Assembly (NCBI RefSeq): GCF_037338445.1
Contig: NZ_CP147838.1
Location: 3,410,001 to 3,474,000 of the forward strand
From: Salinibaculum sp. SYNS191
GTDB taxonomy: Archaea > Halobacteriota > Halobacteria > Halobacteriales > Haloarculaceae
Length of the DNA: 64,000 nucleotides
Direction: 5' to 3'
The notes under the pieces were generated by a model. It was given only the letters and a program-made list of their open reading frames with translations, was not told where the DNA came from and ran no database searches. Below, piece after piece: positions 1-8,153 of this stretch (its first letter is position 1; the number at the start of each line of letters is the position of its first letter). The translations under genes were made by a program, and so were the position numbers.

Positions 1-321
1 GTAGTACGGTAACTGGTTGAACAGCCGCGCCCCCAGCACGCCGAGGACGTCGTCCGCGTCGAGGTTGAAGAAGTACACCCCCGGCGCGCCGTCACAGGTG
101 ACGTAGGTCCGGAGGTTCAACTCCGGCGTCGTCAGTCCGAGGGCCGCCGGCAGCCCCTTCGGTCGGATGTCGGCGATGACGAAGGGTACCACGGAGAGAT
201 AGGCGTCGCCCTCGAAGGTATCGAGTTCGAAGCGTTCGGGGACGTGCGGGCGCACGACGGCGGGGTCGACGGGATAGCTGGCGAACAGGACGTCGCGCCA
301 CTCCATCTCGAAAGCCGGCAT
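1..321 (-). CDS. DUF2071 (YqjF-like) family protein, C-terminus cut by window edge
   Basis: The 107 visible residues form the N-terminal part of a YqjF/DUF2071 protein, a family with an acetoacetate-decarboxylase-like fold but no settled reaction. Typical features are an early WRDVLFASYPVDP stretch, then VPERFELDTFEGDAYLSVVPF and a later NLRTYVTCDG strand. The ATG at 319-321 is the first in-frame start. The gene runs off the left edge, so its 3' end is unseen. No signal peptide or membrane segment is visible, so it is probably cytoplasmic. The family call rests on recognising these motifs; the function is unknown. Confidence 0.75.
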   Translation of the reverse strand, partial: MPAFEMEWRDVLFASYPVDPAVVRPHVPERFELDTFEGDAYLSVVPFVIADIRPKGLPAALGLTTPELNLRTYVTCDGAPGVYFFNLDADDVLGVLGARLFNQLPYY

Positions 322-383
322 ACGTGGACGTACGGGCCGAGCGAACGGAAATGTTGTGCATCCGGCGACAGAATCCGTCCGGG

Positions 384-800
384 CTATGACCCGGAACAGG
401 AGCTCTCGATGGCGACGTCGGGTTTCCCCTCGGTCCCCTCCAGGCGCGTGACGACGGTGTAGGTCGGGCAGGACGCCGGCGTCCAGACGGCACCGGTCGC
501 CCAGTCGGTCCCCTCGACGGAGATGCTGTAGCTGTCGCCGTCCAGTCCCGTCCGCTCGAAGGTTTCGCTGACGCCCGCGGGAATGGTCTCGTCGGACAGT
601 TCGACGACGGCCGTTCCGTCGGCGCCGGTGACGGTCACCGCGACGGGCTGTGTCCGCCCGCTCTGGTTGTTCACGCGAACTCTGAGCACCGTCTCGTCCG
701 CCGAGGGACCGCCGACCTGGCCCGGGCTGGTACACCCGGCGAGGGCGAACCCGGCGAGTGCACCGGCCGATGCGAGCACCTGGCGTCGCGTCGCGGTCAT
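384..800 (-). CDS. Tat-type lipoprotein, hypothetical
   Basis: A 138-residue protein starting MTATRRQVLASAGALAGFALAGC, with a twin-arginine pair, a hydrophobic stretch and an LAGC lipobox, so it should be exported by Tat and lipid-anchored at Cys23 on the outer face. The mature part is a small beta-rich domain (VLRVRVNNQSGRTQPVAVTV and following strands) with two Cys near the C-terminus. I do not recognise a named family. Its ATG overlaps the stop of the upstream DUF5518 gene by 4 nt (ATGA), so the two are probably co-transcribed and translationally coupled. Confidence 0.8.
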   Translation of the reverse strand: MTATRRQVLASAGALAGFALAGCTSPGQVGGPSADETVLRVRVNNQSGRTQPVAVTVTGADGTAVVELSDETIPAGVSETFERTGLDGDSYSISVEGTDWATGAVWTPASCPTYTVVTRLEGTEGKPDVAIESSCSGS

Positions 801-1534
801 GCCGCCGCCATCCTGTCCTCGCGGAGGTAGGCGCCGATGTAGCCACCGACGGCGCCCAACAGGACCATGTAGACCACGGCGACGAGCAACGCGATCGCCA
901 GCACGAGCGCCACAGAGGCGGCCCCGATGCCGAAGCTGATCTCGGCCGAGACGACGAACAGGCCGCCGATGAGGAACGCGAACAGGACGAAGATGGGGAC
1001 CGAGGCGACGAGTCCGGAGAGGCCGCCGACGCGTGCGCCGGCCATCCGGTCGGCCCGCTCCAGGTACCCCGCCACCGCGCCGCCGATGACCGGCGCGAAC
1101 GGGATGAACCCCCCCACCACCGAGACCACTGCGCCGACGATGGCGTTGGTGGTCGTGTCGGGCTCCGTCACGCCCATCTCCTCGCGGCGCTGCCGGATGC
1201 GCCGCCGGTAGGCCAGGAAGGCGACGCCGCCGACGACGAGCAACACGCCCATCACGGCTAGCCCCAGTCCCCCCCACCAGGCCATCGCGTAGGTCACGTT
1301 GACCAGTTCGGCGTCGGACAGGACCGTCGACTCGATGGTCCCGTCGGCGACGAGCCGGGCGATCTCCGCCCGGTTCGCGACGCTGTTGAGGAACACGCCC
1401 AGGAGGCCGAACAGCACCCCACCGAGCACCAGCAACGCGGTCACGACCCAGTCGACCGTCCTGCCCAGTACATGGGTGGTCTCGCCGCGAGCACCCTGTA
1501 CTGTCGTGTCGTCCGTCTCACTCATTTGTGTCAT
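797..1534 (-). CDS. DUF5518-type membrane protein
   Basis: A 245-residue membrane protein with about five to six hydrophobic segments. After two N-terminal helices (roughly residues 28-50 and 85-108) and a basic loop (YRRRIRQRREE) comes the block NAIVGAVVSVVGGFIPFAPV with GGAVAGYLE and GARVGGLSGL, typical of haloarchaeal DUF5518. Function is unknown. The ATG at 1534 lies about 20-30 nt below a TATA-like stretch (1554-1566 read on the minus strand), which fits a leaderless transcript; an ATG at 1525 is the alternative. It heads a two-gene unit with the lipoprotein. Confidence 0.75.
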   Translation of the reverse strand: MTQMSETDDTTVQGARGETTHVLGRTVDWVVTALLVLGGVLFGLLGVFLNSVANRAEIARLVADGTIESTVLSDAELVNVTYAMAWWGGLGLAVMGVLLVVGGVAFLAYRRRIRQRREEMGVTEPDTTTNAIVGAVVSVVGGFIPFAPVIGGAVAGYLERADRMAGARVGGLSGLVASVPIFVLFAFLIGGLFVVSAEISFGIGAASVALVLAIALLVAVVYMVLLGAVGGYIGAYLREDRMAAA

Positions 1535-1648
1535 TACAATTGAAACTACGCACGGATAAGTAATAACCTCGTACTGACAGGTACTGTCTCGCTAGGCGCG
1601 GTCGGCGGAAAGTAAGCCTGGACTCGGCGGGGGCTCGTCGTGGTGCGG

Positions 1649-2203
1649 TCAGGCCAGCGACCGTTCCATGAAGCGCCGGCGAATCTCCGGTTCGGGGACC
1701 TCGCACTCGTCTTTCTTCCCGAATATCTGATACCGGTACTCCCCGACGAGGTCGTACGCCGTGTCACGGAGTCCCTCGGGGAGGCAAATCAGTGGATACA
1801 GAAGCGGGACGGGGCCGTCGAGACGCCGACAGACCCGGAGGATGGCGGTCGACTTGGTGTAGGCCTTCCAGTCGCCGGTTACACCGGCTCTCCGGGACTC
1901 CGCTGGAGTCCCGCTGTCCTCTACGAGAACGACGGAATCGAAGTAGTCGGGCTCCATCCCGATGCGTTCGAGCAGTTCCGTCCCCACGTCGGACTGCAGC
2001 GGGGCAAAGAGGAACTCGCCCTCTCTGTCGAGTTTGACGATGGCGCGGATAGTGCCGTGACAGAGGTTGCAGACGCCGTCGAACAGCAGGACCGGCCGGT
2101 CGATGTCGTCGACGATTTCTGCGGGCGAGCGGTCGGTATTGGCGGCGCGGTCGCTGCTCGGTTCGTCCTCCCCCTCGACGTCGACGGGGATGTCGACGCC
2201 CAT
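1649..2203 (-). CDS. DCC family thiol-disulfide oxidoreductase (DUF393)
   Basis: A 184-residue protein. The key motif LLFDGVCNLCHGTIRAIVK near residue 40 contains the CxxC of the DCC/DUF393 family, thioredoxin-like redox proteins of mostly unknown substrate. The later KSTAILRVCRRLDGPVPLLYPL and WKAY elements also fit. The roughly 35-residue acidic N-terminal extension (EGEDEPSSDRAANTDRS) is additional. It begins only 2 nt after pdxS ends, so it is probably the second gene of a pdxS operon. No export signal is seen. Confidence 0.85.
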   Translation of the reverse strand: MGVDIPVDVEGEDEPSSDRAANTDRSPAEIVDDIDRPVLLFDGVCNLCHGTIRAIVKLDREGEFLFAPLQSDVGTELLERIGMEPDYFDSVVLVEDSGTPAESRRAGVTGDWKAYTKSTAILRVCRRLDGPVPLLYPLICLPEGLRDTAYDLVGEYRYQIFGKKDECEVPEPEIRRRFMERSLA

Positions 2204-2205
2204 CC

Positions 2206-3114
2206 TCAGACGCCGCGGCCCTGCATCTTCTCCTCTTCGGGCAGGTCGACGTTGGCGTCGCCGCTCATGCCCTGGCCGGCGTTGGAGGCGATTTCGACCA
2301 GCGTCTCGGGGTCGTCCCAGTGGTTGACGGCCTCGACGATCGCCGTCCCCATCGCCTCGGGGTTCTCCGCGCCGAAGATGCCGGAGCCGACGAAGATGCC
2401 GTCGCAGCCGTGGTGCATCATCAGCGCCGCGTCGGCGGGCGTGGCGATGCCGCCGGCGGCGAAGTTCACAACGGGAAGACGGCCGCGCTCGGCCGTCTCG
2501 TGGACGAGCTCTGCGGGTGCCTCGTGTTCACGAGCCCACTTCTCGCGCTCCTCGTGGGACATCCCCTCCAGTTTGCGAATCGCGCCCTTGATGTTGCGCT
2601 GGTGGTGGACGGCCTGGTTCACGTCGCCGGTGCCGGCCTCGCCCTTGGTTCGAATCATCGCCGCGCCCTCGTCGATGCGCCGCAGCGCCTCGCCGAGGTT
2701 GCGCGCGCCGCAGACGAAGGGGGCGGTGAACTCGCGCTTGTCGATGTGGTAGCGGTCGTCGGCGGGCGTGAGCACCTCGCTCTCGTCGACCATGTCCGCG
2801 CCGGCCGCTTCGAGAATCTCGGCCTCCTTGGTGTGGCCGATGCGGGCCTTGCCCATCACCGGAATCGAGACCTCGTCGATGATCTCCTGGAGGGAGGCGG
2901 GGTCCGCCATGCGGGCGACGCCGCCGCGCTTGCGGATGTCCGCGGGGACGGCCTCCAGGTTCATGACCGCGACTGCGCCCACGTCCTCGGCGATGCGGGC
3001 CTGCTCTGCGTTGACGACGTCCATGATGACGCCGCCTTTCTGCATCTTCGCGAAGCCGCGCTTGACCAGTTCGGTCCCGCGCTGGAGGTCCTCCAGGTCG
3101 GTCTCCTCTGTCAT
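2206..3114 (-). CDS. pdxS: Pyridoxal 5'-phosphate synthase subunit PdxS
   Basis: PdxS (302 residues) builds PLP from ribulose/ribose 5-phosphate, glyceraldehyde 3-phosphate and ammonia delivered by the glutaminase PdxT. Conserved blocks are visible: [59 protein letters not shown], the [12 protein letters not shown] loop with its catalytic Lys, and the [17 protein letters not shown] phosphate-binding region. Length is normal for the family. pdxT is not in the window. The downstream DCC protein starts 2 nt later. Confidence 0.97.
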   Translation of the reverse strand: MTEETDLEDLQRGTELVKRGFAKMQKGGVIMDVVNAEQARIAEDVGAVAVMNLEAVPADIRKRGGVARMADPASLQEIIDEVSIPVMGKARIGHTKEAEILEAAGADMVDESEVLTPADDRYHIDKREFTAPFVCGARNLGEALRRIDEGAAMIRTKGEAGTGDVNQAVHHQRNIKGAIRKLEGMSHEEREKWAREHEAPAELVHETAERGRLPVVNFAAGGIATPADAALMMHHGCDGIFVGSGIFGAENPEAMGTAIVEAVNHWDDPETLVEIASNAGQGMSGDANVDLPEEEKMQGRGV

Positions 3115-3217
3115 ATCGGACGGAACGGGCTGGATTCACTTAACGCGTGTCTTTCCCGTAGCGTCGGCGTCGCACCATCCCGATACCGTTTTGCCGCCGC
3201 CGTTCGTGGACCCGCCA

Positions 3218-3979
3218 ATGGCAACGACCGGTGTCGGCAGCCGCATCGAATCCCTCGTCGCCCGCTACTTCGACGGGTCCCTACCCGCGTCCGAGGGCCT
3301 GCCGTGGTACGTCGCGCCGCTGCCGACCTGGCTGGAGAACGTCGCCCTGCGCCTGGCCTGGCCCATCGCCATCGTGAACCTCGTCGGCACGCTTTTTGGC
3401 TTCTGGTACTACGCCGGGCGCCCGCTGGAGTTCTCGCCGCCGCTCCTGGAAGGGCAACTCGGCGCGGCCCCGCTTGCGGCCTACCCGCTGATTCCCGACT
3501 CCCCGGTCGCCACGATGTTCATCGGCCTCTCGCTTATCGCCTGGCGGCTGGACTGGCAGGCGGAGTGGCTGCACATGCTCGCGTTCTTTGGCTGCATCAA
3601 ACTCGGGCTGTGGACCCCCTACGTCCAGCTTGCGCTCAACGGGCCCGGCGGCATCGCCGCGTGGCTGTACTGGTTCCTGATTCTCTCCCACCTCGCGATG
3701 GCCGTCGAGGCCTTCGTCATCCACCGCTACGCCTCGTTCTCGCTCGGTGCGGTCTTCGTCGCGACGGTCTGGTACGGGTTCAACGACGTGGTGGACTACT
3801 TCTGGCCGCTTCTGGAGGGCCCTCACCACACGGTCCTCCGCGCCGAGTACGTCGACGGGGTCATCACCCACGCGGTTCCGGCCCACGACCTCGCTGCCGG
3901 CTGGGCCGTCGCGCTGACTATCGCCGCCGTCTTTCTCGCACTCGCCACGCGCGTCGAGAAGGGTCGCCGCGCCGGATAA
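3218..3979 (+). CDS. DUF1405 integral membrane protein
   Basis: A 253-residue protein with about six hydrophobic helices. The run LPWYVAPLPTWLENVALRLAWP leads into helix 1; YYAGRPLEFSPPLLEG, FIGLSLIAWRLDW and GLWTPYVQLAL are typical of DUF1405 proteins of Bacilli and Archaea. Function is unknown. I chose ATG 3218 because it lies a leaderless-promoter distance below a TTTTGC stretch (3189-3194) and starts the conserved region; longer in-frame extensions overlap the divergent pdxS promoter. Confidence 0.8.
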   Translation: MATTGVGSRIESLVARYFDGSLPASEGLPWYVAPLPTWLENVALRLAWPIAIVNLVGTLFGFWYYAGRPLEFSPPLLEGQLGAAPLAAYPLIPDSPVATMFIGLSLIAWRLDWQAEWLHMLAFFGCIKLGLWTPYVQLALNGPGGIAAWLYWFLILSHLAMAVEAFVIHRYASFSLGAVFVATVWYGFNDVVDYFWPLLEGPHHTVLRAEYVDGVITHAVPAHDLAAGWAVALTIAAVFLALATRVEKGRRAG

Positions 3980-4052
3980 CCCGCCGCTCGCGCCGGGTTC
4001 GAGCCACGAACCAGTAGAGCAATCGGTCCCGGCCGTGACATCGCCACCGAGT

Positions 4053-4178
4053 ATGTCGGATTCCTCCGCTACGGACCCGCTGGCCCGGTACGCCGCCCTG
4101 ATAACCGACCGCAGCAAACTCGTCATCCTCGCCTTGCTCGGCGCGACGCTCGCCGTGGGGAGCGCCGACGGACTGAGT
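4053..4178 (+). pseudogene. Truncated N-terminus of an RND/MMPL-type transporter
   Basis: From ATG 4053 the frame reads MSDSSATDPLARYAALITDR and then SKLVILALLGATLAVGSADG. This has the look of the extreme N-terminus of haloarchaeal RND-superfamily (MMPL) exporters: a short cytoplasmic segment with LxRYAxLIxDR followed by the first transmembrane helix. It stops resembling that family at the point where it meets the 3' end of the convergent small gene (4178), so more than 90% of the usual protein would be missing. It is either a deletion remnant or a chance short membrane peptide; the family call is from memory. Confidence 0.45.
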
Positions 4179-4438
4179 CACTCCTCTACGGCCTCGGCGA
4201 TGGCCTGCAACTGCGCCTTCCTGAACGCCGTCTCGCCGTCCCCCTCGATGCCGACGGCGTCGAGAATCGCCCCCCGCATCTCCGGTTTGGGTGGGGTCGT
4301 CGCGGTGTCGATGTCCGCGTCGACTGCCTCGCAGATGGCGACCAGCGCCTCCTTGGTGAACGACGTCGATTCGATGCGTTCGTAGCGTCCCACCGCCTCC
4401 CGGATCTCGTTTCGCAACTCGTCGACTGTTTTCGCCAT
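4178..4438 (-). CDS. Small haloarchaeal protein of unknown function
   Basis: An 86-residue acidic protein (MAKTVDELRNEIREAVGRYE...), mostly predicted helical, with a repeated pattern: FTKEALVAICEAVDADID and FRKAQLQAIAEAVEE look like two copies of a short helical motif about 45 residues apart. No membrane segment or Cys. The ATG at 4438 is preferred over a longer frame because the hydrophilic helix starts there. I do not recognise a named family. Its 3' end abuts the truncated transporter fragment on the other strand. Confidence 0.7.
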   Translation of the reverse strand: MAKTVDELRNEIREAVGRYERIESTSFTKEALVAICEAVDADIDTATTPPKPEMRGAILDAVGIEGDGETAFRKAQLQAIAEAVEE

Positions 4439-4550
4439 AGAGAGGGTGTGTCGACACCGCGTGGAATAGCTACCGGTCGGGACAGCGACTCTCGCGGACT
4501 GGTTGGGCCAGTAACGCGACGGACTCGCCGGTGATTCGGTTCCAGATGGC

Positions 4551-5474
4551 TCAGGCCAGCGCGTCCGGTTCCCGGTCACCGTGGGCGCGGACCCACAGTT
4601 CCCCGATGCGCGACAGGCGCGTCCGGTAGGACTTGCCGTGTTCCTCCTGCTCGATGTAGCCCTTCCCGCCGGGGCCGAGGCGGTCGACGTTGTAGATGAC
4701 CTTCGAGCGGAAGGAGTCGGTGTACTCCTCGCCGAGTTCGCGGGCGAGTTGCTGGGCCAGTTCGCTGACGGACTCGAACTCGCCGTGGTCGCCCAGCGTG
4801 AACAGGATGACCTCCTCGAACGGCTTGACGTTCGAGAAGGAGGCGACCGGGAGTTCGACGACGTGGCTGCCGTCTATCTCCTTCGCGCCGATGGTCGTCC
4901 CGCGCTCGTCGAACTCGGCGAGCAGTTCGCGGGCGCTGTCCAGCCGGTCGCCGATGCGGTCCCCGTCGTCCCCGTCGCGGATGTCCTCCAGCAGGGATAT
5001 CTGCTGGCGGAGTTCCTCGGCGAGTTCCGTTTCGAGGTACTTCTCGGGGACGGTGTAGTAGGTGTGGATGCGCCGCCGGTCGTCCTCGCGTTCGACCATG
5101 ATGGAGTGGGCGGCGGTGGCGAAGGCGAAGGAGACGGTGCGGGGCATCGCGGAGATGTTGACCCAGACCTCGCCGGTTCTCGTCCCGTCCTCGCTCTCCC
5201 GGTCGAGTTCAGCGTTGATGAGTTCGAAGGCCTGCTCGAAGGCCGTGTCGTAGTCGTAGACGTCCTCGATGACGACCCGCTCGGTCTCCGCGCCCAGCAG
5301 GTTCCGGTAGTCCTGTTCGAGCTTTCCCGCGAGCCGCTGGGAGTACTCCACGTTGGCCTCGCTGCCCACCGCCCCTTCCAGCAGGATGACGCGGTCGACG
5401 TCCATCTGCTCGCGCACCAGCGGCGCGATGAGCCGGTCGTAGTCGAACCCGACCGGGACGATGTGTGTCTGCAT
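4551..5474 (-). CDS. HFX_2341/DUF6293-type regulator: CARF-like N-terminus plus winged helix
   Basis: A 307-residue protein with two parts. Residues 1 to about 140 begin MQTHIVPVGFDYDRLIAPLV and contain VWVNISAMPRTVSFAFATAA, the pattern of a Rossmann-like ligand-binding (CARF-like) domain. After a charged linker, residues about 205-300 (PFEEVILFTLGDHGEFESVS to SKVIYNVDRLGPGGKGYI) look like a winged-helix DNA-binding domain. This matches the haloarchaeal HFX_2341 family (DUF6293). Known relatives are annotated as transcriptional regulators; the ligand is unknown. No Cas gene is nearby. Confidence 0.8.
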   Translation of the reverse strand: MQTHIVPVGFDYDRLIAPLVREQMDVDRVILLEGAVGSEANVEYSQRLAGKLEQDYRNLLGAETERVVIEDVYDYDTAFEQAFELINAELDRESEDGTRTGEVWVNISAMPRTVSFAFATAAHSIMVEREDDRRRIHTYYTVPEKYLETELAEELRQQISLLEDIRDGDDGDRIGDRLDSARELLAEFDERGTTIGAKEIDGSHVVELPVASFSNVKPFEEVILFTLGDHGEFESVSELAQQLARELGEEYTDSFRSKVIYNVDRLGPGGKGYIEQEEHGKSYRTRLSRIGELWVRAHGDREPDALA

Positions 5475-5608
5475 TTGGTCTACGGTAGGTCGGTGTTTAT
5501 AAAAAACACAGTCTTCTCGACAGCGTCTGCCCGTGTCCGCGCGCCTCGCCGTACCCAGATACTGGGAATCGGCACGCTCGTCTTTGGTGAGTAGTACTGT
5601 CCCCCCAC

Positions 5609-5896
5609 ATGGGCACCATCACCCTGGCGGTCCTCCTCGCTAGCTGCACGTTGCTGTTCCTGATCGGCTGGTCGCTCCGCCGCCGGTTCACAGGGATGCA
5701 CAGCGAGACCGAGACGTCCCGGTCTGTCAGTCCGTACAGGCCCGCCGACCACTCGCGCACCAGCGGTGCCTTCCAGGCGAGTCCGGAGGTATCGGCAGGG
5801 ATGGTCGCCTGCCCCGACTGTGGCACCGAAAACGACTCCGCGTACACGTTCTGTCGGCGCTGTGTCGCCGACCTCACAGCCGGACCGAACGGGTGA
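5609..5896 (+). CDS. One-helix membrane protein with C-terminal zinc ribbon
   Basis: A 95-residue protein: one N-terminal hydrophobic helix (ITLAVLLASCTLLFLIGWSL), a polar linker, then a zinc-ribbon pair CPDCGTENDSAYTFCRRC at about residues 68-85. The ribbon is predicted to be cytoplasmic because Arg/Lys follow the helix (LRRRF). Function unknown. The same helix-linker-ribbon layout occurs twice more close by (7809-8087 and 8154-8402), both on the other strand, so these three are probably members of one haloarchaeal family. Confidence 0.75.
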   Translation: MGTITLAVLLASCTLLFLIGWSLRRRFTGMHSETETSRSVSPYRPADHSRTSGAFQASPEVSAGMVACPDCGTENDSAYTFCRRCVADLTAGPNG

Positions 5897-5996
5897 CTCT
5901 GCCGCGACTCCGGACACCGGTGGCGTTCGGTCGTCTGTCCGCCAATCCAGAAGGTCCCGGGCCAGCGTTCCTGGCTGCGTTACCCCGGCCGCGGAC

Positions 5997-6170
5997 TCAC
6001 AGTCGAAACGTGTCCCCGCGCCGGTCGTCCGGTTTGGCTCTGGCCGCGCAGTCGGCACAGAGCCCCATCTCGGCGTCGTAGTCGAGCAGACAGACTATCG
6101 TCCCGCAGCGGTCGCACCGGTGGTCTGCCGCGCGACTCTCGCAGATTTCGCACAGACCGGCGACGCCCAT
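5997..6170 (-). CDS. Small HIT-type zinc-finger protein
   Basis: 57 residues starting MGVAGLCEICESRAADHRC; the full set CxxC-x6-HxCxxC-x4-C followed by CADCAA has the spacing of a HIT/B-box-like cross-braced zinc finger. No membrane segment. The ATG at 6170 is preferred; a GTG at 6191 adds only MATRQGS. Such tiny zinc-finger proteins are common in haloarchaea and some affect physiology, but this one is unassigned. It lies in a cluster of zinc-finger small proteins (5609-8402). Confidence 0.65.
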   Translation of the reverse strand: MGVAGLCEICESRAADHRCDRCGTIVCLLDYDAEMGLCADCAARAKPDDRRGDTFRL

Positions 6171-6276
6171 ACTGCCCTGTCGGGTCGCCACCGGTTCAAA
6201 CGTTCCGGCGGTCGCTCTCGGCAGCGGGACGCCAGCCGGTCCACTGACGGCACGCTCCGTCCGTCGACGCCGCCAA

Positions 6277-6678
6277 CTAAAGCGCCGTCTCGTTCATGCA
6301 GCGCTCGTGGACGATTTCGCCCCGGTCGTCCGGACCGCGGCGCTGGCCGGCGACGATTGGCTCCCCGCAGGCGGCACACGTCATGACTGCACCGGGGCGG
6401 GACGCCCCTCGGGGTGTTGCACCCGCTGGCACCTCCCGCTCGATTCCGACACTCTCCGCAGTGGTCGTCTCGCTGCCCGACCCTTCCCACTCCCGGTCGA
6501 CTGCGTCGGTGTCGGGGGACCGCATGGTGTAGCCGACGGCGAGCGCGGCCAGACCGGCGACGACCCCTCGCAGGCGCTTGCCGTGTCGGAACGAGCGGAC
6601 CGCAGCGACGGTCAGCGCGACGGCGAGGAGTACGCGCACGAGGCGACCGCGACCGTCGGAATCTTCCTCGATGTTCAT
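6277..6678 (-). CDS. Small membrane protein with C-terminal Cys motif
   Basis: 133 residues. Residues about 13-50 contain one or two hydrophobic helices (RVLLAVALTVAAVRSF and LRGVVAGLAALAVGYTM) resembling the YgaP/DUF2892-type inner-membrane hairpin. A polar linker leads to CAACGEPIVAGQRRGPDD and a final HERC, a possible zinc site with CxxC plus His/Cys. Function unknown. It is divergent from the downstream alcohol dehydrogenase and belongs to the local group of Cys-motif small proteins. Confidence 0.7.
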   Translation of the reverse strand: MNIEEDSDGRGRLVRVLLAVALTVAAVRSFRHGKRLRGVVAGLAALAVGYTMRSPDTDAVDREWEGSGSETTTAESVGIEREVPAGATPRGASRPGAVMTCAACGEPIVAGQRRGPDDRGEIVHERCMNETAL

Positions 6679-6765
6679 ACCCCAATCTTCGCGCCGGACG
6701 CCCTTGTAGGTTCAGCCGCCGCCCGACACGCAGTCCTTTTGACTCTGGTCGCCAACCGTCGAGGT

Positions 6766-7806
6766 ATGCGTTCAGCAGTCTACCGGGGTCCCGGTGACGT
6801 CCGCGTCGAGGAGGTCGACAGGCCACAGCGCGAGGCGTCGACGGACGCCATCGTCCGCGTCACACACACCGCCATCTGCGGGTCGGACCTCTGGTTCTAC
6901 CGGGGGCAGGCCGACCGCGACGTCGGCTCCCGCGTCGGCCACGAACCGATGGGTATCGTCGAGGAAGTGGGCGACGGCGTCCGGCGCGTCGAACCCGGCG
7001 ACCGCGTGTTCGCCCCCTTCGTCATCAGTTGCGGCGAGTGCGAGTTCTGCCGGCGCGGCCTGCACACCTCCTGTGTCGACGGCGAGTCATGGAGCGACCA
7101 CGGCGGCGCACAGAGCGAGTACGTCCGCGTCCCCCACGCCGACGGGACGCTCGTCCGCGTGCCCGACCGGTACGCCGACGACGAGGACGCGCTCGAATCC
7201 GTCCTCCCGCTGACTGACGTGATGGGGACGGGCCACCACGCCGCGGTCAGTGCCGGCGTCGACGCGGCCGAGGAGTGCGTCGTCGTCGGCGACGGCGCGG
7301 TCGGACTCTGTGCCGTTCTCGCGGCGCGCCGTCTCGGCGCGAAGCAAATCGTCGCCGTCGGTCACCACGAGGACCGCCTGTCGCTGGCCGAGGACTTCGG
7401 CGCGACCGAGACGGTCCTCGACACCGAGGACGTCGACGCGGCGGCACGCGTGGCGGACCTGACCGGCGGCGGCGCGGACCACGTCATGGAGTGTGTCGGC
7501 GCGGCGGGAGCGATGGAACTCGCCGTCGACGTCTGTCGGCCCGGTGGCACGGTTGGCTACGTCGGCGTCCCCCACGGAACAGATGCGGAGGGACTGCCCG
7601 TGTTCGACCTCTTTTCGGACAACATCACGCTCGCCGGCGGCGTCGCCCCGGTCCGTGCCTACGCCGAGGACCTGCTGGGCGACGTCCTCGGCGGCACGCT
7701 CGACCCCTCTCCCATCTTCACGAAGACGGTCGACCTCGACGACATCGCGGCGGGCTACCGGGCTATGGACGAGCGCGAGGCGCTGAAGGTTCTGGTCCGG
7801 CCCTGA
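6766..7806 (+). CDS. Zinc-dependent alcohol dehydrogenase family protein
   Basis: A 346-residue medium-chain dehydrogenase. The catalytic zinc site is indicated by ICGSD and GHEPMGIVEEVG; the structural zinc lobe by CGECEFCRRGLHTSC; the Rossmann fold by VVGDGAVGLCAVLAARRLGA (about residues 167-186). Most likely an NAD(P)-dependent zinc oxidoreductase acting on an alcohol or aldehyde; the natural substrate cannot be read from sequence. The ATG at 6766 follows a TTTTGACT box at 6736-6743 at the leaderless distance. It appears monocistronic. Confidence 0.92.
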   Translation: MRSAVYRGPGDVRVEEVDRPQREASTDAIVRVTHTAICGSDLWFYRGQADRDVGSRVGHEPMGIVEEVGDGVRRVEPGDRVFAPFVISCGECEFCRRGLHTSCVDGESWSDHGGAQSEYVRVPHADGTLVRVPDRYADDEDALESVLPLTDVMGTGHHAAVSAGVDAAEECVVVGDGAVGLCAVLAARRLGAKQIVAVGHHEDRLSLAEDFGATETVLDTEDVDAAARVADLTGGGADHVMECVGAAGAMELAVDVCRPGGTVGYVGVPHGTDAEGLPVFDLFSDNITLAGGVAPVRAYAEDLLGDVLGGTLDPSPIFTKTVDLDDIAAGYRAMDEREALKVLVRP

Positions 7807-7808
7807 GC

Positions 7809-8087
7809 CTACACCTTCGGCATCAGACACTCCGCGCAGTAGAGGTAGTCGCCTTCGACGTAGGCCCCGCAGTTGTGACAGACCCGGCCGCCGTCGGCCA
7901 TGGGGCGGCCGGCCGATTGCCGCGCGTCGGACTCGGCCGCTTGCCGGTCGGCCCCGTCGCGGCGGGTGCTGGTGAACCAGTTCTGTCGGTCGTGGTACGG
8001 GCGAACGTCGCTGCGGAGCAACGGTGGGAGCAGCAGTATCGACGTCGCCAGGACCACCCAGAGCGCGATGCCGACTGTCGCCTCCAT
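7809..8087 (-). CDS. One-helix membrane protein with C-terminal zinc ribbon
   Basis: 92 residues from ATG 8087: MEATVGIALWVVLATSILLL begins with a transmembrane helix, then PLLRSDVRPYHDRQNW, a polar linker and a terminal ribbon CHNCGAYVEGDYLYCAEC. A longer start at 8135 adds 16 residues (MTARVRIKL...), but the shorter start puts the helix at the N-terminus exactly as in the neighbouring paralogue. The PPLLRSD segment after the helix matches APLLRSE in the 8154-8402 gene, so the two are likely diverged duplicates. Function unknown. Confidence 0.75.
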   Translation of the reverse strand: MEATVGIALWVVLATSILLLPPLLRSDVRPYHDRQNWFTSTRRDGADRQAAESDARQSAGRPMADGGRVCHNCGAYVEGDYLYCAECLMPKV

Positions 8088-8153
8088 GACCGGGACTGTT
8101 GGTAGGATAAGCTTAATTCTGACTCTTGCCGTCAATGCTGCCGTTTCACGCGC

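Noticed and set aside
4551..5474. Csa3 annotation for the CARF-like regulator
   Set aside because: No cas genes near, and the sequence fits the HFX_2341/DUF6293 family better.
6181..6205. GGTTCAAAC resembling a tRNA T-loop
   Set aside because: No cloverleaf context; it is the upstream region of the small HIT-like zinc-finger gene.
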